DNA from: an uncultured Clostridia bacterium | GTDB taxonomy: Bacteria; Bacillota_A; Clostridia; TANB77; CAG-508 | Assembly (NCBI GenBank): GCA_947628465.1 | Contig: CANQZZ010000023.1 | Coordinates: forward strand, 1-17,042 | Direction of reading: 5' to 3' | Length of the DNA: 17,042 nt | In this document: piece after piece, positions 7,724 through 14,152 of the stretch | Position numbering within the stretch: position 1 is the first letter of the stretch | Layout: each line of letters starts with the position of its first letter | The notes under the pieces: generated by a model | Seen by the model: the letters and a program-made list of their open reading frames with translations, nothing else | The model's database searches: none | What the model was told of the DNA's origin: nothing | Position numbers and translations under genes: made by a program

Positions 7724-9266
7724 AATATTTTTACCATCTACAATTATTTTTTCTATAAGTGTTTTACATAGTAGTTTTAATTCTTCAAAATCTTTAGAAA
7801 GTAATTTAGTATTAACGTCTTTTATGTAGTTAAGTATAAATGCTTTGTCATCAGAAAGGGTATTTATATTTAATTCTGAAAGTTGTTTTGTTTTTATAAT
7901 CTTTTTTTTATCTAAATCTTCAATTTTTTGATTTATATATTTTAAAGCAGTTGCATTTCCATTTGCGATAGAGTTTAGAAGATTTGTAATTTGAATATCT
8001 AATTTAACAATTTCATTTTCTAATATTTCTTTTTTATTTAAAAGTTCAATGTTTTGCTTTTCAGTATTATTAATATATTTATCAATTTTTTTTACTATAT
8101 TTTTTGAATTAAAATGTTCTTTTATATCTTTAAGTACTATTTCTTCTATTTTTGAAACTGCTATCATTTTATTGTTACAACTTTTTGCTCCTAAAGTTTT
8201 TTTGTTGCTACATATAAAATAATGATATTGAATACCAGCTCTGTTTTTACAACCTTGTGTTACCATATTAGCACCACATTTACATTTAACTAATCCACAT
8301 AAAAATGAAATTTTAGATGAATTAGAACGTGGAGGTAAACACTTTTTAATACCTTTTATTTTTTGTGCTTTAAACCAATCTTCGTTTGAAATAATAGGTT
8401 TGCAATTAATTAATGATAGATACATATCACTATATTCTCTTAATGCTTTCACTTTTACATTCTTTTTTGCTTTTCCAAATAAATTAGATGTCATAGAACC
8501 ATCAAAACTTTCTATATCGTTTGTAATGTTAGCTCCTAAATTATTGAAATAGTCATATATTTTAATAGTCGCCTTAGTATAAATAGGTCTACTTAATATT
8601 GCATTTACTGCATTAATTCCCCAAAAACCGTTTTTTTTTCAATGTAGGAATTTTATCATTGTTTAGTTCTTGAGCTATTTTTCTCATACTAATATTTCTA
8701 TTAATGTACATATCATAAATTCGTTTTACTATTACAGACTGTTCTTTATCTATATCTAAAACAGAATGCTTTTTACCATCGATTCCTATAATATGATTAA
8801 TCTTGTATCCATATGGAGCATATCCACCAGCCCAATATCCATTATTAGCCCTAAAATAATAATTATCTGTAACACGCTCTACAATAGTTTCTCTTTCAAG
8901 TTGTGCAAAAGTCATAACAATGTTTATCATGGCTCTGCCCATAGGAGTATCAGTATCAAAGTTTTCAGTAGCAGAAACAAACTTCACATTATATTCATCA
9001 AACATTATTAAAAGTTGAGAAAAATCTGCAATACTTCTACTAATACGATCTAATCTATATGCAATTACTTTGTTAACAAGCCCAGATTTAATATCTTCAA
9101 GAAGCTTTGTAAATTGAGGTCTATTGATGTTTTTCCCAGAATAGCCTGCATCTTTATATATCTTATAATTCTCATCATTACAAAAGGACTTGCATTTCTC
9201 GATTTGTGCTTCAATGCTTACACTGTCTTTTTTTTCTATAGATTGTCTTGCATAAATTGCTTCCAT
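7703..9266 (-). pseudogene. Large serine recombinase (integrase), interrupted by a +1 shift in an A9 tract
   Basis: This would cut and rejoin att sites through a serine-DNA link to integrate or excise the element. The start at 9266 has AGGAGA upstream. The first frame (9266 to 8613) encodes the catalytic domain, with S9 in YARQS, R71 and R74 in RLDRISR and MGRAMINIVMTFAQLERE (109-126), followed by the start of the recombinase domain (YWAGGYAPYGYKI). The frame breaks at an A9 run (plus 8631-8639). With eight A residues it would continue KKNGFWGINAVNAILSRPIYTKA and join the second frame (to 7703), which holds the zinc-ribbon cysteines (CGLVKCKCGANM, FICSNKK, SCNN) and a coiled coil. Removing one base gives an intact frame of 520 residues, a normal size. 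It may be inactive, made by slippage on the A9, or an assembly error. Confidence 0.85.
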
Positions 9267-9392
9267 TTTATTTATCTCCTATTTTTTAGTTATTTTGTTT
9301 TACTTATTAAAATTTACATATATTATATATGAGTTTTGCTTTTTTAGTTTTTGTGCCAAAAACACAACTCTATGGTATAAATAAATGAAATT

Positions 9393-9758
9393 TTATTTTA
9401 GATTATTATTTAATTTAAATTTTTCATAAATTTCCAAAGCTTCTGTAATTTCTTTATCAGTATAATTTTTTATATCAATGTCTAAATTACATTTATAATC
9501 TGCAAAGCCTAAACTATGATAAAAATCTTCTATCATTGCTACATCTGGTTCTCTGTTATCGGCATATTTTTCTATGTAATATGTATTTAAAATATATTTT
9601 TTATATTCTATATGACAATAATATGTTAAAACATATAATGATAATAATATTATACCTATAATTTGTCCAAAATTATAGGCAATAAATCCTATAAATAATA
9701 AAGAGAATATTACTGTAAGAATATAAAAAAATAAATTCATTAATTTTTCAAATTTCAT
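9393..9758 (-). CDS. Small two-helix membrane protein of the lysogeny module
   Basis: 121 residues; start preceded by GAGG eight bases upstream. Two hydrophobic helices (about 8-28 and 31-48) are followed by a charged, probably cytosolic tail (about 50-121) with DVAMIEDFYHSLGFADYKC and KEITEALEIYEKFKLN. It lies between the recombinase and the repressor in the same direction. Genes in this position in temperate phages are often expressed in the lysogen and may affect host or superinfection, but I recognise no exclusion family, so this role is only inferred from position. Confidence 0.75.
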   Translation of the reverse strand: MKFEKLMNLFFYILTVIFSLLFIGFIAYNFGQIIGIILLSLYVLTYYCHIEYKKYILNTYYIEKYADNREPDVAMIEDFYHSLGFADYKCNLDIDIKNYTDKEITEALEIYEKFKLNNNLK

Positions 9759-9815
9759 AATTATTACCTCATTTTTTTCTTATTTAATTTAATCATATAT
9801 TTTTACAAATGGTTG

Positions 9816-10427
9816 TTACTCAAACGCACCTTTAATTTTAGCTTCTTTAACTCTTCCTATTATTTTTACTGGTATATTTTTCATGTCTTCAAATGTAAAT
9901 TTCTTTATAGGGTAATATGGATTCATAGAATGAAGTTCTATTCCCTCATTTGTTTTTATTACCTTTTTAACAGTTGCTTCTTCTCCATTTATAAGTATAA
10001 CGGCAGTTTGTCCACTTTCTACATCATCTTGGTCATGAACTATGACTAAGTCTCCTTCACTTAAAAGTGGAAGCATACTATCTCCAGTAATTCTAAGTGC
10101 GTAATATTCTTTTACATTAGGAATGTTTTCTTTCAATGTAATATAATCTATAATATTTTCTTCTGCTAACCAATCATATCCTGCCCTTACAGTTCCCAAA
10201 ACTGGTATTTTAGCAACATGAACAATGGCATTTCTTGAATCAGTTTTACATAACAAATAATCTACAGTTACATTAAAAAAATTTGCTAATTCTATTATAT
10301 GTTTTGTTGGAATATCTCTCTTACCATTTTCATAAAGTCCAACTGCTTGAGAAGTAAGTCCTAAAAGTTTTCCAATATCTGCTTGATTTAATCCTTTTTC
10401 TTCTCTTAATAATTTAACTCTATTCAT
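9816..10427 (-). CDS. CI/LexA-like phage repressor: XRE HTH plus S24 autoprotease
   Basis: A 203-residue repressor that should keep early genes off in the integrated state and be inactivated by RecA-stimulated self-cleavage. An XRE helix-turn-helix spans about 5-58 (LNQADIGKLLGLTSQAVGLYENGKR). The S24 domain has a likely Ala82-Gly83 cleavage site (GTVRAGYD), the nucleophile S117 in GDSMLP and the general base K154 in EATVKKV, at LexA-like spacing. The start has AGGTGG six bases upstream. It is divergent from the Cro-like gene. Its own promoter carries a perfect operator palindrome between -35 and -10, so it probably regulates itself. Confidence 0.93.
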   Translation of the reverse strand: MNRVKLLREEKGLNQADIGKLLGLTSQAVGLYENGKRDIPTKHIIELANFFNVTVDYLLCKTDSRNAIVHVAKIPVLGTVRAGYDWLAEENIIDYITLKENIPNVKEYYALRITGDSMLPLLSEGDLVIVHDQDDVESGQTAVILINGEEATVKKVIKTNEGIELHSMNPYYPIKKFTFEDMKNIPVKIIGRVKEAKIKGAFE

Positions 10428-10458
10428 AATTAACCACCTTGCATTAATTTCTATTATA

Positions 10459-10487
10459 ATTATAAAACAAATTGTTTTATTTGTAAA
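10459..10487 (-). promoter_or_regulatory. Repressor promoter (leftward)
   Basis: On the minus strand TTTACA (10487 to 10482), 17 bases, then TATAAT (10464 to 10459). The spacer contains operator O1, so bound repressor would block RNA polymerase. Confidence 0.85.
10464..10478. promoter_or_regulatory. Operator O1 in the repressor promoter
   Basis: Perfect palindrome AAAACAA-A-TTGTTTT lying in the -35/-10 spacer of the leftward promoter. Confidence 0.75.
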
Positions 10488-10527
10488 GAATTTTTTAAAA
10501 ATTTTTTCTTACTCTCTCAATGACTTG

Positions 10528-10540
10528 AAACAATTTGTTT
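10528..10540. promoter_or_regulatory. Operator O2 between the divergent promoters
   Basis: Perfect palindrome AAACAA-T-TTGTTT, the reverse complement of the O1 core, upstream of both -35 elements. Its centre is 63 bases from O1 and 51 from O3, near 6 and 5 helical turns. Confidence 0.75.
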
Positions 10541-10570
10541 GTAAAATACGATTTTTTTTTAAAAAAAGTA

Positions 10571-10602
10571 TTGACAAGAAACAAAATGTTTGATAATATA
10601 AT
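10571..10602 (+). promoter_or_regulatory. Early rightward promoter
   Basis: TTGACA at 10571-10576. TAATAT (10594-10599) gives a 17-base spacer; TATAAT (10597-10602) overlaps it at a longer 20-base spacing. A T9-A7 tract just upstream (10552-10567) could act as an UP element. Operator O3 fills the spacer and O4 covers the expected initial transcribed region. Confidence 0.8.
10579..10591. promoter_or_regulatory. Operator O3 in the early promoter
   Basis: AAACAAAATGTTT, between the -35 and -10 of the rightward promoter. One half-site differs from the perfect O1/O2 palindromes by one base. Confidence 0.75.
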
Positions 10603-10610
10603 CACAGTTA

Positions 10611-10623
10611 AAACAAAATGTTT
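10611..10623. promoter_or_regulatory. Operator O4 just after the early promoter
   Basis: AAACAAAATGTTT, identical to O3, centred 32 bases (about 3 helical turns) downstream of it and just before the Cro-like gene RBS. Confidence 0.75.
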
Positions 10624-10640
10624 AAAAAAGGAGGGAAAAG

Positions 10641-10859
10641 ATGAAAATAAAAACATTGAAGCAGTTAAGGGAAAATAAAAAAATGACTCAAGAACAAGCT
10701 TCAAAAGAATTAAATATAACAAAAGAATATTTATCAATGTTAGAAAGAGCAGAAAGAAATCCAAGTGACAAAATGAAAGAAAAAATGGCAAATTTATATG
10801 AATGTAAAATCATAGATATTTTTTTAGCTTGCAAAGAAACAAAATGTTTCAAACAATAA
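10641..10859 (+). CDS. Cro-like XRE-family DNA-binding protein
   Basis: 72 residues, almost entirely one XRE helix-turn-helix (about 5-60): MTQEQASKELNITKEYLSMLERAERNPS carries the two HTH helices, and the C-terminus ends LACKETKCFKQ. The RBS AAGGAGG lies 6 bases upstream. It is the first gene of the rightward transcript and is divergent from the S24 repressor, the usual place for a Cro-type antirepressor that shuts off the lysogenic promoter. Operator O5 lies inside its last codons. It probably binds the same AAACAA-type sites, but this is inferred from arrangement only. Confidence 0.88.
   Translation: MKIKTLKQLRENKKMTQEQASKELNITKEYLSMLERAERNPSDKMKEKMANLYECKIIDIFLACKETKCFKQ
10837..10849. 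promoter_or_regulatory. Operator-like site O5 inside the Cro-like gene
   Basis: AAACAAAATGTTT, identical to O3 and O4, in the coding region about 10 bases before the stop codon and 220 bases from O4. It could be an auxiliary site for looping or a roadblock. Confidence 0.55.
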
Positions 10860-10931
10860 TAAAAAAATAAAATAAATTGATTAACAAGAAAGACAAACAT
10901 AAAGAATAAAATTAAGAAAGGAGCTGATTTT

Positions 10932-11054
10932 ATGAAAGAAGAGTATAAGGTTACAAGACATATTATAGAAAGTACAGAAGAAGAAAAAGAAGAAGTATAT
11001 AAGCAACTTGCTAACATTTTCATAAGAATGGCTCTAAAAGAGAGGAGTGAATAA
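10932..11054 (+). CDS. Tiny charged early phage protein (40 residues)
   Basis: ATG 10932 follows AAAGGAG at 9-base spacing. The protein MKEEYKVTRHIIESTEEEKEEVYKQ... ends ALKERSE and is a highly charged single helix, a type common just after the Cro gene in clostridial phages. Function unknown. The next start lies 3 bases after its stop, so the two are translationally close. Confidence 0.65.
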   Translation: MKEEYKVTRHIIESTEEEKEEVYKQLANIFIRMALKERSE

Positions 11055-11057
11055 CAA

Positions 11058-11195
11058 ATGAAAAAGAGAAAAATACAAAAAAAGAAGATAAAAGAATTAA
11101 TAATAACAGCATTACAATGTACATTCGCATTATTATTATGGGCAGTAATATTTGATATAGCTTTAATAAAAGCTGGAATATTTGTACTTTATTAG
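11058..11195 (+). CDS. Tiny single-pass membrane protein (45 residues)
   Basis: Begins with a very basic stretch (KKRKIQKKKIKE) followed by a hydrophobic helix (about 14-43, LIITALQCTFALLLWAVIF). The basic N-terminus suggests an inside-facing N-terminus. The GGAG within the preceding gene (11043-11047) serves as RBS. Its stop is followed directly by AGGAGG for the next gene. Function unknown. Confidence 0.6.
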   Translation: MKKRKIQKKKIKELIITALQCTFALLLWAVIFDIALIKAGIFVLY

Positions 11196-11204
11196 GAGGA
11201 AAAT

Positions 11205-11294
11205 ATGAAAAACGACGGGTGGAAACCTAATTTTTTATCAATAATTGCTTTAATAATAAGTATCATGGCTCTTGTAAAAAGTTTAATTATATAA
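11205..11294 (+). CDS. Tiny membrane peptide (29 residues)
   Basis: ATG 11205 has AGGAGG seven to eight bases upstream. MKNDGWKPNFLSIIALIISIMALVKSLII is a short polar head and one hydrophobic helix. The 3' end overlaps the convergent gene 11283-11564 by 12 bases. It resembles the C-terminal helix of that convergent protein in character (SIIALI...), but the two are on opposite strands and in different frames. Function unknown. Confidence 0.55.
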   Translation: MKNDGWKPNFLSIIALIISIMALVKSLII

Positions 11295-11564
11295 AGCAAT
11301 GATAGAAATTATTATAGCGATAATAGCAAGAAAATTGTTTATTATCCAACTAATAAATATTTTAGAAAAATATGTTTTACCTTTATTAGTAGATTCTACA
11401 TAACCTGAATGTGTAAATTTTATATATTCATGTTTTTCTAAATACATCATAATTTCTACAAAATCATCTTTAGGAATTTTACTTTTATTAACAATAACAT
11501 CAATATCAGTTTCATCAGAATACTTATTAATTATATGAAGAACTTTTAATGAATTAAAATCCAT
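11283..11564 (-). CDS. Membrane-anchored winged-helix-like small protein, antisense to the early operon
   Basis: 93 residues with a start supported by GAGGTG upstream. Residues 1-62 look like a winged helix (SLKVLHIINKYSD, VNKSKIPKDDFVEIMMYLEKHEYIKFTHSGYVESTNKGKTYF), and 69-91 form one membrane helix. It is the only leftward gene within the rightward early region. TATAAT on the minus strand (11595 to 11590) is a possible -10, with a poor -35. Expression against the early transcript suggests a lysogeny-stage gene, but function is unknown. Confidence 0.7.
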   Translation of the reverse strand: MDFNSLKVLHIINKYSDETDIDVIVNKSKIPKDDFVEIMMYLEKHEYIKFTHSGYVESTNKGKTYFSKIFISWIINNFLAIIAIIISIIALYN

Positions 11565-11630
11565 AATAATACACCTCGCTTTTGAGGATATTATATATCA
11601 AATTTTTAAAAAAAGAAAGGAGTGAAAAAT

Positions 11631-11807
11631 ATGGCAAGAGAAGTAATTATTGAAAAAATACAAGGATATTTTGATGCAATAGATACAAATAAATGGTTAT
11701 TATTTAATGCTACGAATGAAGAACAAATAAATAAAGCAAGAAACTTTGAAAAACATGTTCTAAACGTAGTAAATGACCTAATTGCACCTTTACCAACAGC
11801 AAATTAG
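11631..11807 (+). CDS. Small hypothetical phage protein (58 residues)
   Basis: ATG 11631 has GGAGTG seven bases upstream; the in-frame GTG at 11622 is part of that RBS, so 11631 is preferred. The protein MAREVIIEKIQGYFDAIDTNKW... is mostly helical and acidic, ending APLPTAN. No motif recognised. Its stop codon sits inside the right arm of an inverted repeat. Confidence 0.65.
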   Translation: MAREVIIEKIQGYFDAIDTNKWLLFNATNEEQINKARNFEKHVLNVVNDLIAPLPTAN

Positions 11808-11847
11808 GTCAAATAGAATTTTATAAATATACAAGTATAAATTCTAT
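11774..11847. repeat. Two successive inverted repeats at a gene end
   Basis: TGACCTAATT (11774-11783) pairs perfectly with AATTAGGTCA (11802-11811) around 18 bases, spanning the stop codon of the preceding gene. A second, weaker pair follows: ATAGAATTTTATA (11813-11825) and TATAAATTCTAT (11836-11847). No T-run follows, so these are not convincing terminators. They may be processing or pausing structures in the early transcript. Confidence 0.4.
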
Positions 11848-11879
11848 ATTAATTATACATTTAAGGAGTTGAAAAGTCA

Positions 11880-12374
11880 ATGAATTGTTTGAATTTTAGA
11901 GTAAGAAGTAAAAATTATAAAAGATATTGTTACTGTCAGCTCAAGCGAAAAAAAATATCAAATCAAGAATGTATAGGCTGTAAATATAAAGAATATAAAG
12001 AAATAACACCTATTAAAAGGATATCTATAAAGAGGACTAGCAACAAAAAATCTAATAGAGCAAAAGCAACAGATATTCCTTATTCTGTAAAAGAAAAAGT
12101 ATTTCTTAGAGATGAAGGAAGATGTGTTATTTGCGGCAATAAAATTAATGTTATGCCGAACGCACATTATTTATCTCGTAATAATGGTGGCTTAGGTATA
12201 GAAGAAAATGTAGTTACTTTATGCACAGAACTTACAGAAAACAAATGTCACAGAAAATATGATTTTGGAACAGAAGAAGAAAGAAATTATTGTAAAGAAA
12301 AAATAAGAGAATATTTAAAGAGTAAATATAAAAATTGGAAAGAAGAAAATTTAATTTATAAAAAAATTAGTTAG
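11880..12374 (+). CDS. HNH-type endonuclease-like protein with N-terminal cysteine cluster
   Basis: 164 residues. An N-terminal cysteine-rich part (C3, C17, C19, C31, C34) is followed by a basic linker (45-62). The nuclease core has a zinc-binding CVIC (82, 85), H96 in NAHYLSR, N110 in IEENVVTLC and C115...C123-H124 (NKCHRKYDF). This is the beta-beta-alpha metal layout of phage HNH proteins placed with replication genes, sometimes annotated NinG-like. It probably processes DNA during replication or recombination. AAGGAG lies 11 bases before ATG 11880, slightly far. It overlaps no neighbour and precedes the replisome-organizer gene. Confidence 0.75.
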   Translation: MNCLNFRVRSKNYKRYCYCQLKRKKISNQECIGCKYKEYKEITPIKRISIKRTSNKKSNRAKATDIPYSVKEKVFLRDEGRCVICGNKINVMPNAHYLSRNNGGLGIEENVVTLCTELTENKCHRKYDFGTEEERNYCKEKIREYLKSKYKNWKEENLIYKKIS

Positions 12375-12391
12375 TAAGTGGGTGAATACAA

Positions 12392-12967
12392 ATGAATGAT
12401 GGATGGATAAGTATACATCGAAAAATAAAAAATAGTAGTTGGTATAATGATAGTCAATATGTTCATTTGTGGATACATTTATTACTTTCTGCATGTTATA
12501 AAGATACAGATGTAAAAGTTGGTAATGATATTGTTCATTTAAAAAGAGGACAATTATTAACTTCTCGTAAGAGTTTGGAAAGTGTTGTTCACATTCAAGA
12601 AAGTAAAATATATAGAATATTAAAATGTTTTGAAAATGAACATCAAATTGAACAACAAAAAAATAAAAAATATACAATAATATCAATAGTTAATTATGAT
12701 ATGTATCAACAAAATGAACAACAATTTGATTTTTTATTAAACAACAAACGAACAACTGAAGAACAGTCATTGAACACATATAATAAATATAATAAGTATT
12801 ACTTTATGTTATTAAATAAATATAAAGAGAATCCACCAAAAAATTTTTGGGATAAACTTCATAAAATTAGTGAAATAAAAAAAACAAAAGAATATCAATT
12901 ATTAGATATAGATATGCAAAAAGATTTATTTATAGAATTACAAAGTATGAAAATTACAAAATTTTAA
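12392..12967 (+). CDS. Phage replisome organizer-like winged-helix protein
   Basis: 191 residues. The N-terminus GWISIHRKIKNSSWYND...HLWIHLLLSACYKD, then VHLKRGQLLTSRKSLE, IYRILKCFENEHQIEQQ and YTIISIVNYDMYQQNEQQ, follows the typical order of phage replication-initiation proteins of Gram-positive phages. These bind the phage origin and help load the helicase. The C-terminal part (about 115-191) is asparagine- and lysine-rich, ending with a helical segment (WDKLHKISEIKK...) where related proteins often carry a DnaD-like domain. I cannot confirm that domain. GGGTGA lies upstream of ATG 12392. The position after HNH fits a replication module. Confidence 0.7.
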   Translation: MNDGWISIHRKIKNSSWYNDSQYVHLWIHLLLSACYKDTDVKVGNDIVHLKRGQLLTSRKSLESVVHIQESKIYRILKCFENEHQIEQQKNKKYTIISIVNYDMYQQNEQQFDFLLNNKRTTEEQSLNTYNKYNKYYFMLLNKYKENPPKNFWDKLHKISEIKKTKEYQLLDIDMQKDLFIELQSMKITKF

Positions 12968-12978
12968 CGAGGTAGATT

Positions 12979-13254
12979 ATGGATTATATATATTTAAGAA
13001 ACAGAAAAAAGATAGATAAATATACAAAGTATAAAAAAACAAAAATAAGTAATTTAATTAATTCAAAAAAAGAAAAAGATTATGAATATTTTTTATGTGA
13101 CTATTGTGATGAAGAAATACCAATAAAAAATAAAAAACATGAAATGTCAGGAGGGATATGTATTATTCCACAGACTGTCACTAAAAAGGAAAGTATAAAA
13201 GTAGTTCTGCATAATAAATGTTTAATTAATGCCTTAAAGGAATTGGAGGGATAA
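12979..13254 (+). CDS. Small CxxC protein, possible zinc ribbon
   Basis: 91 residues. A basic, lysine-rich head (9-35) is followed by a likely zinc site: CDYC (40-43) and HNKC (78-81), separated by a beta-rich segment with GGICIIPQT. GAGG upstream supports the start. Its stop codon lies one base before the ATG of the tyrosine recombinase gene. Function unknown, perhaps nucleic-acid binding. Confidence 0.65.
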   Translation: MDYIYLRNRKKIDKYTKYKKTKISNLINSKKEKDYEYFLCDYCDEEIPIKNKKHEMSGGICIIPQTVTKKESIKVVLHNKCLINALKELEG

Positions 13255-13255
13255 T

Positions 13256-13805
13256 ATGAATATTGTTGAGCCGATTCGAGATATGGATAAAATAAAAGAA
13301 ATTTATCAATATCTAAAAAATAAAAATGATAGAGATGCATTAATGTTTTTATTTGGGATATATACACGGATTGAGAATATCAGATATTTTGAAATTCAGG
13401 GTAAGAGATTGTTTAAAAAAATATTATAACATTAGAGAAAAAAAAACAAAAAAGCAAAAAACTTATGACTGGAATCCATATTTAAAAAAAGAATTAGATA
13501 GTTATATTGCAAATAAAGATCCAGATGAATATTTATTTAAAAGCAGAAAAGGTAGTAATAAACCTATAGGTAGAGTTAGAGCATATATAATTATCAAAGA
13601 TGCTTGTAATACATGTGGAGTGTATAATGTTGGAACACATACTTTAAGAAAAACGTTTGGATTATTTTTGTATGAAGCATCTGAGAAAAATATTGGAATG
13701 ATAATGGATGTATTAAATCATTCTAGTGAAGATATTACTTTAAGATATATTGGAGTAACTCAAGAAAAAAATAATAATACTATGCGAAAAATGAGGTTTT
13801 TTTAG
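13256..13805 (+). pseudogene. Small tyrosine recombinase, disrupted by a single extra base
   Basis: The start at 13256 has GGAGGG seven bases upstream. Frame one gives MNIVEPIRDMDKIKEIYQYL...MFLFGIYT and then shifts at 13366-13368 and ends at 13429. The second frame resumes exactly in register as GLRISDILKFRVRD to 13805. Removing one base (most simply C13367) gives 182 residues, normal for this catalytic-domain-only family found in early regions of Gram-positive phages. Catalytic residues all lie after the break: R in LRISD, K in KKTKKQK, H-x-x-R in THTLRKTFG, H in LNHSSED and the nucleophile Y in TLRYIG. A TTG-started fragment at 13353 would have no RBS. Decayed, or an assembly indel. Confidence 0.85.
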
Positions 13806-13822
13806 AAAAATGAATAGTGAAT

Positions 13823-13945
13823 GTAACATAAAAGTAAGAAGTTATATTCAAAAGATAGACAAGCTATAAGTATATTTATTTGAAGTGTTATATGGATTTA
13901 ACGAAAATAACAAAATATAAGATATGTTACTTTCAAATATAACTT
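13823..13945. repeat. Non-coding inverted-repeat block after the tyrosine recombinase
   Basis: The gap 13806-13990 has no convincing gene. GTAACATA (13823-13830) is the perfect reverse complement of TATGTTAC (13923-13930). AAGTTATATTCAAAAG (13839-13854) matches the reverse complement of 13930-13945 at 14 of 16 bases. The order A-B-A'-B' does not make a simple nested hairpin. It may be a set of protein-binding or recombination arm sites, or a pseudoknot-capable RNA. AT richness makes chance possible. Confidence 0.45.
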
Positions 13946-13990
13946 TATGTGCACCGTAATTATAAAAATCGGGGGATTAACTTATTAATT

Positions 13991-14152
13991 ATGATTAGTT
14001 GTGAAGTATTTGAAAAAAAATTATGTTTGGGTTGTGTTGGATTAGCTGAAAAAGATTGGTGTGGTCCAGAAAGTTGTGAAATTTATAAAAAATTTAAAAA
14101 TACAAAAGGAATAGAAATGTGTAAAAAAATTTTGAAAGGAGGAAACATATGA
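13991..14152 (+). CDS. Small cysteine-rich phage protein (53 residues)
   Basis: MISCEVFEKKLCLGCVGLAEKDWCGPESCEIYKKF... contains five cysteines in a C-x7-C-x2-C-x8-C-x4-C pattern plus a later C, so a small zinc-binding fold is likely. GGGGGA lies 14 bases before ATG 13991, which is rather far; a GTG start at 13949 in the same frame would put that GGGGG inside the gene and has no RBS of its own, so 13991 is preferred. The stop overlaps the next start (ATGA). Function unknown. Confidence 0.6.
   Translation: MISCEVFEKKLCLGCVGLAEKDWCGPESCEIYKKFKNTKGIEMCKKILKGGNI

Larger units (their letters stand above)
7649..7771 (+). pseudogene. 5' stub of a host gene (MAKILVFNNDT...) cut by the mobile element
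   Basis: ATG at 7649 has a perfect GGAGG RBS six bases upstream, so a gene was expressed from here. Its first 11 residues, MAKILVFNNDT, match my recollection of the start of a clostridial family of secreted or phage-type peptidoglycan-active proteins beginning KILVFNNDTNRMETYY. That family assignment is from memory and only moderately sure. After the threonine (7679-7681) the frame reads LKSKRHTLNF and ends at a stop at 7769-7771, overlapping the recombinase 3' end on the other strand. This is what an integration event within codons 8-12 would leave. The rest of the gene should lie beyond the right end of the element. Confidence 0.55.

Noticed and set aside
9330..9380. Inverted repeat near TTTTTGTGCC/AAAAACACAA as a terminator for the membrane protein gene
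   Set aside because: Only about 5 bp pair well (TTGTG/CACAA), with no clear T-run on the minus strand.
10495..11023. Minus-strand open frames opposite the Cro-like gene
   Set aside because: They cross the divergent promoter and operators, lack ribosome binding sites, and their hydrophobic content mirrors lysine-rich sense codons.
11958..12686. Minus-strand open frames overlapping the HNH and replisome-organizer genes
   Set aside because: They lack RBSs, are rich in F, Y and I as expected for antisense of AT-rich coding sequence, and oppose well-supported genes.
13353..13429. A separate start (TTG) for an N-terminally shortened tyrosine recombinase at 13353
   Set aside because: There is no RBS before it, and the upstream frame, with a perfect RBS, supplies the missing family N-terminus up to one base of shift. 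A frameshifted single gene is simpler.
13810..13869. A 19-codon frame (MNSECNIKV...) in the gap after the tyrosine recombinase
   Set aside because: No RBS, and it covers the inverted repeats; more likely non-coding.
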